DNA of 64,000 nucleotides from CAJQQK01 sp963696075 (GCA_963696075.1 CAVOJD010000015.1:1-64000); one strand, 5' to 3'; shown: positions 9,125 to 18,577, counted from the first letter of the stretch. Numbers and translations: made by a program. Notes: generated from the sequence alone by a model not told the origin.

Positions 9125-9988
9125 TCAGGCGAGCGACAACCAAATCCACAAGCCAATTGCCGGCGGGACGGTCCAGACCACGGCTATGAGGCTATATGTT
9201 TGGAATATAAAGCGAATATCAAGTCTTCGGCGTTCGCTGATCCAGCGCGTCAGGCGGCCGTCGCGATTGTCGCGAGGGCGATAACCGAGACGCGCAAATT
9301 CGTAGTCGATTTCGTCGTGGTTTTCACAATCTGCGAGAATTTCATCATAATGGTGCATCAGCCGGCGCAAGTCGTCCGGGTGCGTCACCTGCATGACCTT
9401 GAGGTCCTTGCCGAGTTTGTTCATGCGGCGGCCGGCTTCGTAAAAGAGCTGGGCGCGGCGCTTGAGATCCTGCTGCTGGTAGAGCATGGCGACAGCAAAG
9501 GATACGGCGCCTGACATGGCAGCCGTGAAGCTGATCGTATGGCTGATGAGGCCGGAGGGGAAATAGGGCTCGAATTGCAGTGTGAAGAGCGGCACGAGGA
9601 AGCCGTAGACGCCCGAGAGTGCGAAGGTGAACTGGCCTGAGGCATGCTTGCGCTCAAGGCGCTTGCCGGCATTGAAGAGCGCACTCTTCATGATCAGGCA
9701 GGTGCGGACCAGGCGTGCGTATTCCTGCTGCCAGTCGGTCTCGGTGATGGCCAGGGTCGGATCATCTGCCGGCGAGGGGTTGGCGGCGCGCGTCAGGTGG
9801 GTTCGGCGGATGCGCGTGATCACGTCGTCGAAAACCGGCGCGTCGTCCGGACGGGCCGCTTCGTTGGGCGTGATGGTTTTCTGTTTGCCGAGCATCTGTC
9901 CCAAATACGCGATTCGAGAGGGCTCGCAGCCGAGATTCCGTACGCGGGCAATGGGGCGCGGCTTCGCGGTCACGCTCGCCCGCGACAT
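9125..9988 (-). CDS. SLATT-type membrane protein (orphan)
   Basis: A 287-residue membrane protein. Two hydrophobic helices (about 119-138 and 152-170) are followed at once by a charged coiled helix (LYQQQDLKRRAQLFYEAGRR) and by a second helical pair containing HHYDEILADCENHDEIDYEF. A third hydrophobic helix closes the protein (about 261-284). The order of two TM helices, then a long helix, then Y-x-x-I-L with N-H-x-x-x-D-Y is what I know from SLATT domains, the pore-forming effector partners of SMODS nucleotidyltransferases and SLOG sensors. No such sensor gene is next to it. Start: the ATG at 9988 gives the longest product but has a weak binding site. An ATG at 9895 behind GGGACAG is an alternative. 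Family placement is by pattern only. Confidence 0.7.
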   Translation of the reverse strand: MSRASVTAKPRPIARVRNLGCEPSRIAYLGQMLGKQKTITPNEAARPDDAPVFDDVITRIRRTHLTRAANPSPADDPTLAITETDWQQEYARLVRTCLIMKSALFNAGKRLERKHASGQFTFALSGVYGFLVPLFTLQFEPYFPSGLISHTISFTAAMSGAVSFAVAMLYQQQDLKRRAQLFYEAGRRMNKLGKDLKVMQVTHPDDLRRLMHHYDEILADCENHDEIDYEFARLGYRPRDNRDGRLTRWISERRRLDIRFIFQTYSLIAVVWTVPPAIGLWIWLSLA

Positions 9989-10128
9989 CTCGAAATCTCA
10001 CGTTGTTCTCACGGTTGTGCGTTGGATCGGATGTCCGGCGCACGACGATTGGAGATAGATCATTCTTTCCCGGGTTTGGCGCGGGGCGCGCTGATTACGA
10101 ACGGCCCGCGACTAAACCGGAAAACAGC

Positions 10129-10974
10129 CTAGCGCGGTGAGAGCGCTTCGAGGCGCGGGCGGGCTGCCTCGATGCCATAGGTGAGGGCCTGGCGGTAATA
10201 AAAGCGGGCGAATTCGATGTCGTTCGCCAGGGTCGCAGCCTGCGTTCTGCCCGTCGTCTCAGGGTCGTAACTCTGGGCGAGGAGGAGCCAGAGCCGCGGG
10301 TTTTCAGGCGAGGCTGCGGTGCGCAAGGTGCGGCGGGCTTCGTCAAGCTGGCCGTCGCGTATAGCGGTGATCGCCTTGGTTTCGATCTCGGCGATGGGGA
10401 CGGGGCCTGCGGCGTCGGCGGACCTGGCTGAGCCTGAGGGGGCCAGTTTCTGTGCGGCACCTTTCCAGAAGTCTTCAAAGTAGGTGGCGGTGGAGGCAAA
10501 GCTGAATGGGGATGCCCGTTGGGTTTGATCCACGACCGGGGCGACGGTGGTCTGGCTGCCGAGGATGAAGATCAGGGGCAGGACGACGATCAGGCCGCCG
10601 GCGAAGCCGGAGAATGCCGCCGTTGAGCGTTCGGACCAACTCCAGAGCCGGCGCTTTTTCGGTTTTTCCTGATGCGGTTCGCGCCATGAGGCCGGCAGGC
10701 CACAGGCCGTATCGTTGTCACCGATGCGGCTTTCGATGAGAAAGTCGGTCTCGGGCATCGATCGGGGGCGGCGTCGCGGTGTCGGGGCGTGGGTGAAATT
10801 CAGCTTTGAGGGCGTGCTGGGGCCTGCAGTCGACGGCGCCAAAGGAAGGTCGAGACCAATGATCGGCCTGGCGCGCGATGCGAAGTTGTGGGTGCGGCGC
10901 AGCTCTGAGGGCAGTGCAAAGGCTTCAATCGATGGTTTGGCGGTTGCGTCAGTTTTTGGTTGGTTCTTGTACAT
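10129..10974 (-). CDS. single-TM protein with C-terminal repeat-like helices
   Basis: Not recognised as a named family. The N-terminal 115 residues are Pro/Arg-rich and presumably cytoplasmic and disordered. A hydrophobic segment at about 120-140 is the only membrane helix. The C-terminal 90 residues (IRDGQLDEARRTLRTAA ... WLLLAQSYDPET ... FARFYYRQALTYGIEAARPRL) read like tetratricopeptide or Sel1-like helical pairs, probably on the periplasmic side. It is transcribed divergently from the nnrU-like gene. Start ATG at 10974. Confidence 0.75.
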   Translation of the reverse strand: MYKNQPKTDATAKPSIEAFALPSELRRTHNFASRARPIIGLDLPLAPSTAGPSTPSKLNFTHAPTPRRRPRSMPETDFLIESRIGDNDTACGLPASWREPHQEKPKKRRLWSWSERSTAAFSGFAGGLIVVLPLIFILGSQTTVAPVVDQTQRASPFSFASTATYFEDFWKGAAQKLAPSGSARSADAAGPVPIAEIETKAITAIRDGQLDEARRTLRTAASPENPRLWLLLAQSYDPETTGRTQAATLANDIEFARFYYRQALTYGIEAARPRLEALSPR

Positions 10975-11274
10975 CGGACCCTCTCACGCCGGATGGTGGG
11001 GCGAAGCACATTGGCTTCGACCCGGCATGCCCGGCGGGCTACGCGAGTTACTTGGACCACCGCCACAGGGTCCGTCGGTTCCAGAGCGACGTGTCGCCTG
11101 AACTTTCAGGAATTCTGCCGGCTCCCTAGGGCGTTTGCGCTTGAGCGCAATACCCACCGGCAACGATATCAGTCGTCGACTGATCTGGCGAAGATGTGGC
11201 AAAGGTAACGGCGAATTGATGGCGAACGATTTTTGCTGGCCGGTTTGGCTGGCCGACCGGGAGAGGGGACGGAT
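10975..11274. other. divergent intergenic region
   Basis: Holds the promoters of the minus-strand TM protein and of the nnrU-like gene. I see no gene, repeat or clear operator in it. Confidence 0.4.
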
Positions 11275-11874
11275 ATGGTTCTGATGATCGCGGGGCTGGT
11301 GGTGTTCTTTGCAATCCACCTGCTGCCGACGCAGACAGATGTGCGACGGGGCGTTGTCGAGCGGTTTGGCGAGGGCGGCTATAAAGGGTTTTTCAGCGTC
11401 GTTTCGGCGGTCGGGCTTGCGCTGATCATCTATGGATACGGCAAGATGCTGGGGGATATCGGGGGTAAGAACCCGGAAATCTGGTATCCGCCCGTGTGGA
11501 CCCGGCATATCGCGCTGTTGTTGATGATACCGGCGCTGATTTTGCTGGTTGCGGCGTATGTGCCCTCCAATATCAAGCGCATTGTCGGTCATCCGATGCT
11601 GGCGGCCATCAAGTTCTGGGCATTGGCGCATCTGCTTGCCAATGGTGATCTGGCCTCGATCATCCTGTTCGGCAGCTTCCTGGGTTATGCGGTGTTCGAC
11701 CGGATTTCGGTGAAGCGGCGGGAGGCTGCGGCCGGCGGCCCGCCGGTGCGGACGGGCGGCGTGACCGGTGACGTGATTGCCGTGGTTGTCGGGCTGGCGG
11801 TCTATGTTGCGCTGATCTTGTTTGCCCACAACTGGTTGTTCGGCGTTGCGCCGTTGCCGGCGCTCAGCTCATGA
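11275..11874 (+). CDS. NnrU family membrane protein
   Basis: A polytopic inner-membrane protein of the NnrU family, about 199 residues with five or six hydrophobic helices. Family hallmarks are IHLLPTQTDVRRGVVERFGEGGYKGFFS-type sequence near the N terminus, WTRHIALLLMIPALILL and the H-P-M-L-A-A-I-K-x-W-A-L-A-H-L-L-A-N-G-D motif near residue 105. NnrU was named for a link to nitrite/nitric-oxide reduction in Rhodobacter, but most members, including ones beside no denitrification genes as here, have no proven role. The start at ATG 11275 is supported by GAGAGGGGAC just upstream. The stop overlaps the next start (ATGA). Confidence 0.88.
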   Translation: MVLMIAGLVVFFAIHLLPTQTDVRRGVVERFGEGGYKGFFSVVSAVGLALIIYGYGKMLGDIGGKNPEIWYPPVWTRHIALLLMIPALILLVAAYVPSNIKRIVGHPMLAAIKFWALAHLLANGDLASIILFGSFLGYAVFDRISVKRREAAAGGPPVRTGGVTGDVIAVVVGLAVYVALILFAHNWLFGVAPLPALSS

Positions 11875-12371
11875 GCGGGCGTCTCATTGGCATTGCGCGG
11901 CGTGGCGAGCGGCGGGCGCCCATGGAGACGGTCGCGGCCGTCGATGTGACGGCGGAGGCAGGCCTCGATGGCGATCACAAGGGGGCCAAGTTCAAGACGC
12001 GGCAGGTGACGGTTCTGGCCATCGAGGACTGGCAGGCTGCGCTTGCGGCGCTTGGTGATGGTGCGGGAGGGGCCGCGCCAACACTGGATTGGACCTGCCG
12101 GCGCGCGAACCTGCTGGTTGAGGGGCTGAGGCTGCCGCGGGCAAAAGGTGCTGTAATCGCGGTCGGCGGGATGGTCACGCTGGAAGTGACCGGCGAGACT
12201 GTGCCTTGCGGGCGCATGGATGAGGTTGCGCCGGGGCTTTTGAAGGCGCTATTTCCGGAATGGCGGGGCGGTGTGACGTGTCGCGTGCTGGACGGCGGGC
12301 GGATCGAGATAGGGGATGGCGTCGAGATCAGGTCCTCGCCGGTGGAGCGCGTGCGCCGGCTGCCGGGATGA
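11871..12371 (+). CDS. MOSC domain-containing protein
   Basis: A compact 166-residue protein consisting of one MOSC (molybdenum cofactor sulfurase C-terminal) domain: GLDGDHKGAKFKTRQVTVLA, RRANLLVEGLRLP and VPCGRMDEV with the conserved cysteine. MOSC domains are thought to handle sulfur or molybdenum-cofactor ligands. Its ATGA overlap with the NnrU-like gene implies translational coupling. Substrate is unknown. Confidence 0.88.
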   Translation: MSGRLIGIARRGERRAPMETVAAVDVTAEAGLDGDHKGAKFKTRQVTVLAIEDWQAALAALGDGAGGAAPTLDWTCRRANLLVEGLRLPRAKGAVIAVGGMVTLEVTGETVPCGRMDEVAPGLLKALFPEWRGGVTCRVLDGGRIEIGDGVEIRSSPVERVRRLPG

Positions 12372-12556
12372 GCGGTTCGATCGCGAATGGGGACGTCAGA
12401 CGTGGGTTTGATCCGGTGATGCTTGCGAAATAGCGCCTGTTCGCTATGAGTGTGCGGTCTGGCTGGTGGACGAGCGCTCGATCGAGCGGGGTCGCTGCGC
12501 GAAATGCCATGCACCGGGATGCCATACAACCGATACGCACAAGCGGTAAGAGGCTC

Positions 12557-13432
12557 ATGAGCTTAGACGGAAGTGAAGACGAAAAGCTGCTGCTTCGCCA
12601 GATCGAGGAAGAGGTGCGGCGTGAGCAATACCTCAAGCTGTGGAAGCAGTACGGTGTGTATCTGGTCGGCGGCGTTGTCGCGATGGTCGTCGCGATTGGG
12701 GGGTGGCAGTGGTATACGGCCTACCAATTGCAGCGTGCGCAGACGGCGGGGGCACAGTTTTCCGAAGCGTTGGCGCGATTTGACGCCGACAAGAAGGAAG
12801 ACGGCCTCAAGGGGCTGGAGCAAATCGCCAAGGAAGGTTCGCCGGCCTATGCCGTGCTGGCCAAGTTGCGGCTTGCAGGCGAGCACCGCGAGGCGGGCGC
12901 GCCAGACAAAGCGCTCGCGCTTTACCAGGAGGTTGCCAAGAACAGCTCGGTCGACCGTTATCTGGCGAGCTTTGCGGAGCTGCAGATTGGCTCGTTGAAA
13001 GTTGACAGTGGCAGCTGGACCGAGGTTGAGAATCACCTCAAGCCTTTGATCGGTGATGATGTGCCGTGGCGGTTTTCGGCGCGTGAATTGATCGGGATCG
13101 CCGCTTTCAAGCACGGCAAATGGGCGGAGGCGCGCGAGGCGTATTCAGCGCTGTTGACCGGCGAGGGCGTTCCGGGGGCGCTGCGGCAGCGGGCACAACT
13201 GGCGCTGGCGCTGATCACACGGGAAGAAGAGGCGGTTTCGGCCGGCAGCAGTACGGGGAGTGGCGGATCGACCACGGGTGGTGAAAAGAAGGATGCTGCG
13301 GACACGTCCGCTGCAGGTGATCTCAAAAAAGCCAAACCCGAGGGTAACGGTGCGACTGCCGGATCGGACAGCGACAAGGATACCGGCTCGACGGGCAATA
13401 CAGACGGCGCGCCGGCGACTGGGGGGAAGTGA
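12557..13432 (+). CDS. YfgM-like TPR_21 periplasmic anchor protein
   Basis: A 291-residue inner-membrane protein with its C domain in the periplasm. The N-terminal cytoplasmic helix EEEVRREQYLKLWKQYG precedes a TM helix (LVGGVVAMVVAIGGWQWY) and a tetratricopeptide-like domain with A-Q-F-S-E-A-L repeats, as in YfgM. The last 60 residues are a Ser/Gly/Lys/Asp-rich tail. YfgM works with the SecYEG/PpiD translocon in enterobacteria, and yfgM-bamB-der is a widely conserved order, matched here by the next two genes. The ATG at 12557 is chosen since it begins the conserved part; upstream in-frame starts would add a non-conserved leader. Confidence 0.87.
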   Translation: MSLDGSEDEKLLLRQIEEEVRREQYLKLWKQYGVYLVGGVVAMVVAIGGWQWYTAYQLQRAQTAGAQFSEALARFDADKKEDGLKGLEQIAKEGSPAYAVLAKLRLAGEHREAGAPDKALALYQEVAKNSSVDRYLASFAELQIGSLKVDSGSWTEVENHLKPLIGDDVPWRFSARELIGIAAFKHGKWAEAREAYSALLTGEGVPGALRQRAQLALALITREEEAVSAGSSTGSGGSTTGGEKKDAADTSAAGDLKKAKPEGNGATAGSDSDKDTGSTGNTDGAPATGGK

Positions 13433-13595
13433 GACCCTACTCCGACCTCCGTCTTGGGTTGAACGTGCGACGTGTGTTGAGCGAGCGAGCGCATTCTGAC
13501 GGACGGTGGTTTTCGTAAACGTTTCAGGCGCTTTATGCCGGAGACGTTCCAGGAGGGAGCAGGCGGCGACCATGACGCCGGTAGGGTTCATCGAC

Positions 13596-14963
13596 ATGAA
13601 GCGCGCTACCGCGCGCATTGCTGGATTTAAGCGCTGCGGCGCCCGGATCGGTGCGGCCGCGCTCGTGGCAGTTCTCGTCAGCGGCTGTTCTGGCGGTAGT
13701 TTGCCGAGCCTGCCCAGCATGAAGAACCTCAATCCCTTCAAGGAAAAGCAGCAGCCCCTGCCGGGTAATCGGATTTCGATCCTGCCCGAGAGTGATCGTG
13801 TTGGTGGGGCAGAACTTGCGACCGGCTCGCTGCCGGCGGCACTGCCAGCGCCGATGGTCAACGCCAATTGGACGCAATCGGGCGGAACACCCAATGCGGC
13901 TCCGGGGCACCTGGCCGCGCCGTCGAGCCCGACGCGGGCCTGGAGTGCGGACGCTGGTGAGGGCTCAGGCTCGGTCGGGCGGCTCACGGCAGCCCCGGTC
14001 GTTTTTGGCGGGGTCGTCTATACGCTCGATGCTGCAAGCCGCGTGAGTGCGTTCGATTCAAGCTCGGGTTCCTCACGCTGGCGCCGGTCGCTCGCGCCTG
14101 AGAGCGAGCGTGGGCCGGAAGGTTACGGCGGCGGCCTTGCGATCGACAATGGCCGGTTGTTCGTTACGACGGGTTTTGGCAGCGTGGTTGCGCTTGATCC
14201 GGCGAACGGCAAGACGGTTTGGGAAAAGAAACTCGGGATATCCGTTCGTGCCGCACCCGCCGCGGTCGGGGACCGGGTGTTCGTGATTACGAAGACGGGC
14301 TCGTTTTTGTGTCTGAGCGCGGTCGATGGGTCTGAACTGTGGCAGTTCAACGGCCTGCCGCAAGTGACGAGCCTCAGTTACAGCCCATCGCCGGCTGTCG
14401 ACGGTGATGTCGTGACGGTGCCCTATCCGAACGGTGACCTTGTTGCGCTCAACGTCGCGGATGGTACGCCGCTGTGGCAGGAATCGCTGGCAAAAACGCG
14501 GACGACGACGTCTTTTGCTGCGATGAGCGATGCGGCCGCGCCGGCGATGTCGAATGGCGTGACGTATGCGATCGGGCATGGCGGGCGGTTCGTGGCGACG
14601 CAGCAGGCCACCGGAGAACGGGTCTGGTCGCTGGATATCGGCAGCATTCAGCGGCCGTTCGTGGCGGGTGACAGCGTGTTCGTGGTCGATACCCGGGGCC
14701 AGGCGATGGCGGTGGACCGCAACGCCGGTACGGTGCAATGGACGGCGAAACTGCCGGGCTCAAGGGTTTGGTCAGGGCCGGTTCTTGGGGGCGGCAAGTT
14801 GTGGCTCGTCTCGAACAAGGGAATGCTGGTCGGAGTTGATGCGCTCACGGGCACGGTGCAAACGAAAGTCAACATTGGCGCTGCGGTCTATGTGGCACCG
14901 GTGATTGCCGAAGGGCGGATCTACGTCCTGACGGACGATGCCAAGCTGATCACGTTCCGCTGA
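13596..14963 (+). CDS. bamB: outer membrane assembly lipoprotein BamB
   Basis: Lipoprotein of the beta-barrel assembly machine. The signal peptide ends at a lipobox LVSGC with the lipidated Cys31, and the mature protein is an eight-bladed PQQ-type propeller: YTLDAASRVSAFDSSSG, VVALDPANGKTVWEKKL, LCLSAVDGSELWQFNG, LVALNVADGTPLWQ, AVDRNAGTVQW and VGVDALTGTV mark successive blades. I start at ATG 13596, nine bases after GGTAGGG, which gives a normal lipoprotein signal; the ATG at 13572 would add eight residues. It lies between the yfgM-like gene and der, as in many proteobacteria. Confidence 0.93.
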   Translation: MKRATARIAGFKRCGARIGAAALVAVLVSGCSGGSLPSLPSMKNLNPFKEKQQPLPGNRISILPESDRVGGAELATGSLPAALPAPMVNANWTQSGGTPNAAPGHLAAPSSPTRAWSADAGEGSGSVGRLTAAPVVFGGVVYTLDAASRVSAFDSSSGSSRWRRSLAPESERGPEGYGGGLAIDNGRLFVTTGFGSVVALDPANGKTVWEKKLGISVRAAPAAVGDRVFVITKTGSFLCLSAVDGSELWQFNGLPQVTSLSYSPSPAVDGDVVTVPYPNGDLVALNVADGTPLWQESLAKTRTTTSFAAMSDAAAPAMSNGVTYAIGHGGRFVATQQATGERVWSLDIGSIQRPFVAGDSVFVVDTRGQAMAVDRNAGTVQWTAKLPGSRVWSGPVLGGGKLWLVSNKGMLVGVDALTGTVQTKVNIGAAVYVAPVIAEGRIYVLTDDAKLITFR

Positions 14964-15130
14964 CGCGATTTCGGCGGGCTTGGCCGGTCTGACACCGCAT
15001 TAATTGCATTATTTCGGACGCGCGGCGTCTGTGCGTGATATGGCGGGCGGGTTGCTCCCTGAGCCTGCGCCATTGACAGCAATGACGATTGCTGATTGCG
15101 ATGCCGGCCAATCACGCCTGGAACCCTGAA

Positions 15131-16600
15131 ATGAGCGAAACGCCAACCGTCGCCATCATTGGCCGACCGAACGTCGGGAAATCGACGCTGTTCAATCGTC
15201 TGACCGGACGGCGGACGGCGCTCGTCTCGGATATGCCCGGCCTGACACGCGACCGGCGCATGGAGACGGCTGAACTGCTCGGGGTTGCGATCAACATTAC
15301 AGATACGGCCGGGCTTGAAGAGGCTGCAAGCGGGTCGATCCCGTCGCGGATGCGGGCGCAGAGCGAGCAGGCGGTGATGGATGCCGACCTGGTTCTATTC
15401 GTGATCGATGCGCGGGATGGGGTGACGCCGGCGGACGAGAAGTTTGCCCAGATCGTGCGCAAGGCCGGCCGGCCGACCATTCTGGTTGCCAACAAGTGCG
15501 AAGGGCGAAAGGGCGACGAAGGCTTCTATGAGGCGTTCAGCCTCGGGCTCGGGCAGCCCATTGCCATCTCGGCGGAGCATGGCGAGGGGGTTGGTGAGCT
15601 TGAGCGGGAAGTCATCGCCGCGCTGGGGCTTGAGGTCGCCCCGGTGGCGCGGGCTGGCGATGGCGATGAAGATGAAACAGTGTTCGATCCAGATGCGCGG
15701 GCGATCCGGATCGCGGTCGTCGGGCGGCCCAATGCGGGCAAGTCGACGCTGATTAATGCGCTGCTCGGTGAAGACCGCATGATTACGGGGCCGGAGCCTG
15801 GATTGACGCGCGATGCGATCGAGTCCGACTTCACATGGCGGGGGCGGGCGATGCGGCTCGTCGATACCGCCGGCCTCAGGCGCAAGTCGCGGATCAAGGA
15901 GCGGGCCGAAAAATTGTCGGCCAGCGATGCGGTGCGCGCGCTGAAGTTCGCCGAAGTCGTGATTGTGCTGATCGATGCAGAGAGTCCGCTGGAGCATCAG
16001 GACCTGACGATTGCTGCGATGGTTGCGGACGAGGGACGCGCGATCGTCATTGCGGTGAACAAGTGGGATCTGGTTGCCGACAAGCAGAGCCGGCAACAAG
16101 AGCTCAAGGAAATGGTCAGCGAGAAATTGGCCCAGGTTCCGGGTGTTCCTGTGGTGACCGTTTCGGCGCTGGCGGAAAAAGGTCTCGACAAGCTGATGAC
16201 GGCCGTTGTCGAGGCGCATCGCGTCTGGAACAAGCGGGTTTCGACCTCGCAGCTCAATCAATGGCTCGAGGATGCGATCGGGCGCCATCCGCCGCCTGCG
16301 GTCCGGGGACGGCGGATCCGGATCCGCTACATCACGCAACCCTCGGCGCGGCCGCCAACGTTCATTGCCTTTACGACGCGGCCGGAGGCGATCCCGACGT
16401 CGTATCTCAGATACATGCTCAATTCGCTGCGCGAGTCGTTCGGGCTGCCGGGGACGCCGGTCCGATTGAACCTGCGCAAGGGCGACAATCCCTACAGTGG
16501 GCGCAGTTCGAGTGGCGGGCGCCCCGCCAGCAGCAACAAGGCGACGGGTGGAGGGGCTGGCGGACGCCGGCGGCGTGCGTCATCGTCATCGGCGCGTTAG
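15131..16600 (+). CDS. der: ribosome biogenesis GTPase Der
   Basis: An essential double-GTPase needed for 50S subunit assembly. The first G domain has GRPNVGKST, DTAGLEE and NKCEG; the second has GRPNAGKST, DTAGLRR and NKWDL. A KH-like C-terminal domain with RIRYITQPSARPPTF and RYMLNSLRESFGLPGTPVRL follows. The last 30 residues are a Ser/Gly/Arg-rich basic tail that is longer than in Escherichia coli. The ATG at 15131 starts directly before the conserved TVAIIGRP; a farther upstream start adds only non-conserved residues. Confidence 0.97.
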   Translation: MSETPTVAIIGRPNVGKSTLFNRLTGRRTALVSDMPGLTRDRRMETAELLGVAINITDTAGLEEAASGSIPSRMRAQSEQAVMDADLVLFVIDARDGVTPADEKFAQIVRKAGRPTILVANKCEGRKGDEGFYEAFSLGLGQPIAISAEHGEGVGELEREVIAALGLEVAPVARAGDGDEDETVFDPDARAIRIAVVGRPNAGKSTLINALLGEDRMITGPEPGLTRDAIESDFTWRGRAMRLVDTAGLRRKSRIKERAEKLSASDAVRALKFAEVVIVLIDAESPLEHQDLTIAAMVADEGRAIVIAVNKWDLVADKQSRQQELKEMVSEKLAQVPGVPVVTVSALAEKGLDKLMTAVVEAHRVWNKRVSTSQLNQWLEDAIGRHPPPAVRGRRIRIRYITQPSARPPTFIAFTTRPEAIPTSYLRYMLNSLRESFGLPGTPVRLNLRKGDNPYSGRSSSGGRPASSNKATGGGAGGRRRRASSSSAR

Positions 16601-16658
16601 CGTCCCTTGAGGGCTCATTCGGAAATTCAATTCGGTAACCGGCTGGTTTGGTGAGCGC

Positions 16659-17120
16659 GTGGCGGAGATCTGGTTTTATCATCTTGAACGCAAGACACTT
16701 GACGACGTCCTGCCGGCACTGCTGGAGCGGACGCTCGAGCGGGGATGGCGCGCGGTGGTGCAATCGGGATCGGCGGAACGTCTCGAGGCGATCGACAATC
16801 TGCTCTGGACGTACCTGGATGAGAGTTTTCTGCCACACGGGACGCGGCGCGACGGTCATGAGCCGTTGCAACCTATCTATCTGACCGAGGACGGGCAAAA
16901 CCCCAATGGGGCCAATGTGCGATTCTTTGTCGAGGGCGCAGACATGATGCTCGCCGAAGCCGATGTCGGCTCATACGAGCGGATGATCTACATCTTCGAT
17001 GGGCGGGACGACGAGGCGGTTGAACGGGCGCGCGAGACATGGAAATGGGCGCGCGGATCGGGCCAGGCTGCGACCTACTGGCGGCAGTCGGAGACGGGCG
17101 GCTGGCAAAAGCAGGGTTGA
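16659..17120 (+). CDS. holC: DNA polymerase III chi subunit HolC
   Basis: The chi subunit links the clamp loader to SSB. The protein (153 residues) opens MAEIWFYHLERKTLDDVLP and shows the family features LLERTLERGWRAVVQ, LDNLLWTY-like IDNLLWTYLDESFLPHG, and NGANVRFFVEGAD before YERMIYIFDG. The start is GTG at 16659. It follows der by 58 bases and precedes rlmJ by 64, probably in one transcript. Confidence 0.92.
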   Translation: MAEIWFYHLERKTLDDVLPALLERTLERGWRAVVQSGSAERLEAIDNLLWTYLDESFLPHGTRRDGHEPLQPIYLTEDGQNPNGANVRFFVEGADMMLAEADVGSYERMIYIFDGRDDEAVERARETWKWARGSGQAATYWRQSETGGWQKQG

Positions 17121-17184
17121 CTATTGTGCACGCGTTGGGCGCCGCCTTGCCGTCTTATCCCGTCGTTCGCTTGAAAGCAGACGC

Positions 17185-18069
17185 ATGAATTATCGACACG
17201 CCTTCCATGCCGGCAACTTCGCCGATGTCATGAAGCACGCAAGCCTGGTGCGTGTGGTCGACTATCTGAAACGCAAGCCGGCTCCGTTTCGGTTCATCGA
17301 TACGCATGCGGGCATCGGGCTCTACGATCTGAGGTCGGAGGCCGCGAAGCGCTCGCCCGAATGGCGCGAGGGGATTGGTCGCCTGATCGCGCCGGAGGGT
17401 CTGGCGCCGTTTGCGGGCGGGGCGGATGGCGTTGATGCGGTCCCGCTGATGGCGCCCTATTTCGAGATCGTTGCCGCGGTCAACCGGGGGCAGGGGGCGG
17501 CGGCGCTGTCCTTCTATCCCGGCAGTGGAGAGATCGTGCGGCGGATGTTGCGCCAGGATGACCGGGCGGTTCTCAACGAACTCCACGCGGCGGACGCACA
17601 GGTGCTTGGCGCGCAGATGCGGCATGATCCTCGCGTCAAGACGCTTGCGATCGACGGGTGGAGCGCGGTCAAGTCGTTGCTGCCGCCGAAGGAGCGGCGC
17701 GGGTTGACGCTGATTGATCCGCCGTTCGAAGAGGGCGGCGAATTCCAGAGGCTCGAAGCCGCGCTGCGGGAGGGGTGCAGGCGGTTCGCCGGCGGCGTCA
17801 TGATGCTGTGGTATCCGATCAAGGCGGGTGGGGACGCCGAGCGTTTCACCAAGCGACTTGCCGGCGGTGACGTGCGGCGGCTGTTGCTGGTGGAGCTTCT
17901 GGTTCGCCACCCCGATCAACCCGGGCGCCTCAACGGTTCCGGTCTCATCATCCGCAATCCACCCTACGGCCTCGATCAGGAACTAGAGGTGATGGCGGCA
18001 TGGCTCGCCGCCCGGCTTGGACAGGCGGCCGGTGCGCAAGGGCGGGTGAGCTGGCTCGTCGGGGAGTGA
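17185..18069 (+). CDS. rlmJ: 23S rRNA (adenine-2030 N6)-methyltransferase RlmJ
   Basis: Methylates A2030 of 23S rRNA. The N terminus MNYRHAFHAGNFADVMKHA is the hallmark of RlmJ. DTHAGIGLYDL is the SAM-binding motif and DPPFEEGGEF is motif IV (D-P-P-F, family D-P-P-Y/F). Length 294 is normal for the family. The ATG at 17185 starts the hallmark directly; upstream reading only overlaps holC. Confidence 0.93.
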   Translation: MNYRHAFHAGNFADVMKHASLVRVVDYLKRKPAPFRFIDTHAGIGLYDLRSEAAKRSPEWREGIGRLIAPEGLAPFAGGADGVDAVPLMAPYFEIVAAVNRGQGAAALSFYPGSGEIVRRMLRQDDRAVLNELHAADAQVLGAQMRHDPRVKTLAIDGWSAVKSLLPPKERRGLTLIDPPFEEGGEFQRLEAALREGCRRFAGGVMMLWYPIKAGGDAERFTKRLAGGDVRRLLLVELLVRHPDQPGRLNGSGLIIRNPPYGLDQELEVMAAWLAARLGQAAGAQGRVSWLVGE

Positions 18070-18361
18070 GGTTCTGCCAGGGGCCTGAACCGCGCTGGAA
18101 ACCTGATGTGTTCTCTTGCTGACCAATTGGTCTTGCCAGGCTTGGTCTGTGTTCCCATATCGAAATCGTTGGGATTGGCAGGTCCTGTTGGGGCTCGCCT
18201 GGGCTTGTTGGAAACAACTATGCCCGGCTGGTTCCGTCGGTCTGACTGAGCGTGTCTTCGTCGCCTTCGTTCGCATCGGCTTGGCAATCCGTGACATCGA
18301 TAGAGCGTAATTCGCCACGGCATTGCCGGCGTGCATGCAGTGGTGATCAGGAGACGAGAGA

Positions 18362-18577
18362 ATGCGGCAGAGCGGTACTGTCAAATTTTTCAATCAAAGC
18401 AAAGGCTTTGGCTTCATCAAGCCGGATGAAGGTGACAAGGACGTTTTTGTTCACATCACAGCCGTGGAGCAGTCAGGGATCGGGGTGCTCGATGAAGGCA
18501 TGCGGGTGTCGTTCGAGACCGAGCCCGACAAGCGCGGCAAAGGGCCTAAGGCGGTCGATCTTCAGATCGAAGCCTGA
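18362..18577 (+). CDS. CspA-family cold-shock protein
   Basis: A 71-residue single-stranded nucleic-acid-binding OB-fold protein. RNP1 is KGFGFI and RNP2 is VFVHI; the opening TVKFFNQSKGFGFIKPD is standard. GGAGACGAGAGA before the ATG supplies the ribosome binding site. The 290 bases between rlmJ and this gene hold no other gene and may form the long structured 5' leader common for cold-shock mRNAs, but I cannot demonstrate its structure. Confidence 0.96.
   Translation: MRQSGTVKFFNQSKGFGFIKPDEGDKDVFVHITAVEQSGIGVLDEGMRVSFETEPDKRGKGPKAVDLQIEA

Noticed and set aside
8628..9284. Plus-strand frame rich in L-P-R-L repeats
   Set aside because: It is the complementary reading of the 15-bp repeats that encode the Arg-rich protein on the minus strand; there is no binding site or signal for a separate gene.
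9125..9988. A complete CBASS or SLOG defence operon
   Set aside because: No CD-NTase, SLOG or other defence gene is adjacent; the SLATT-like protein stands alone.
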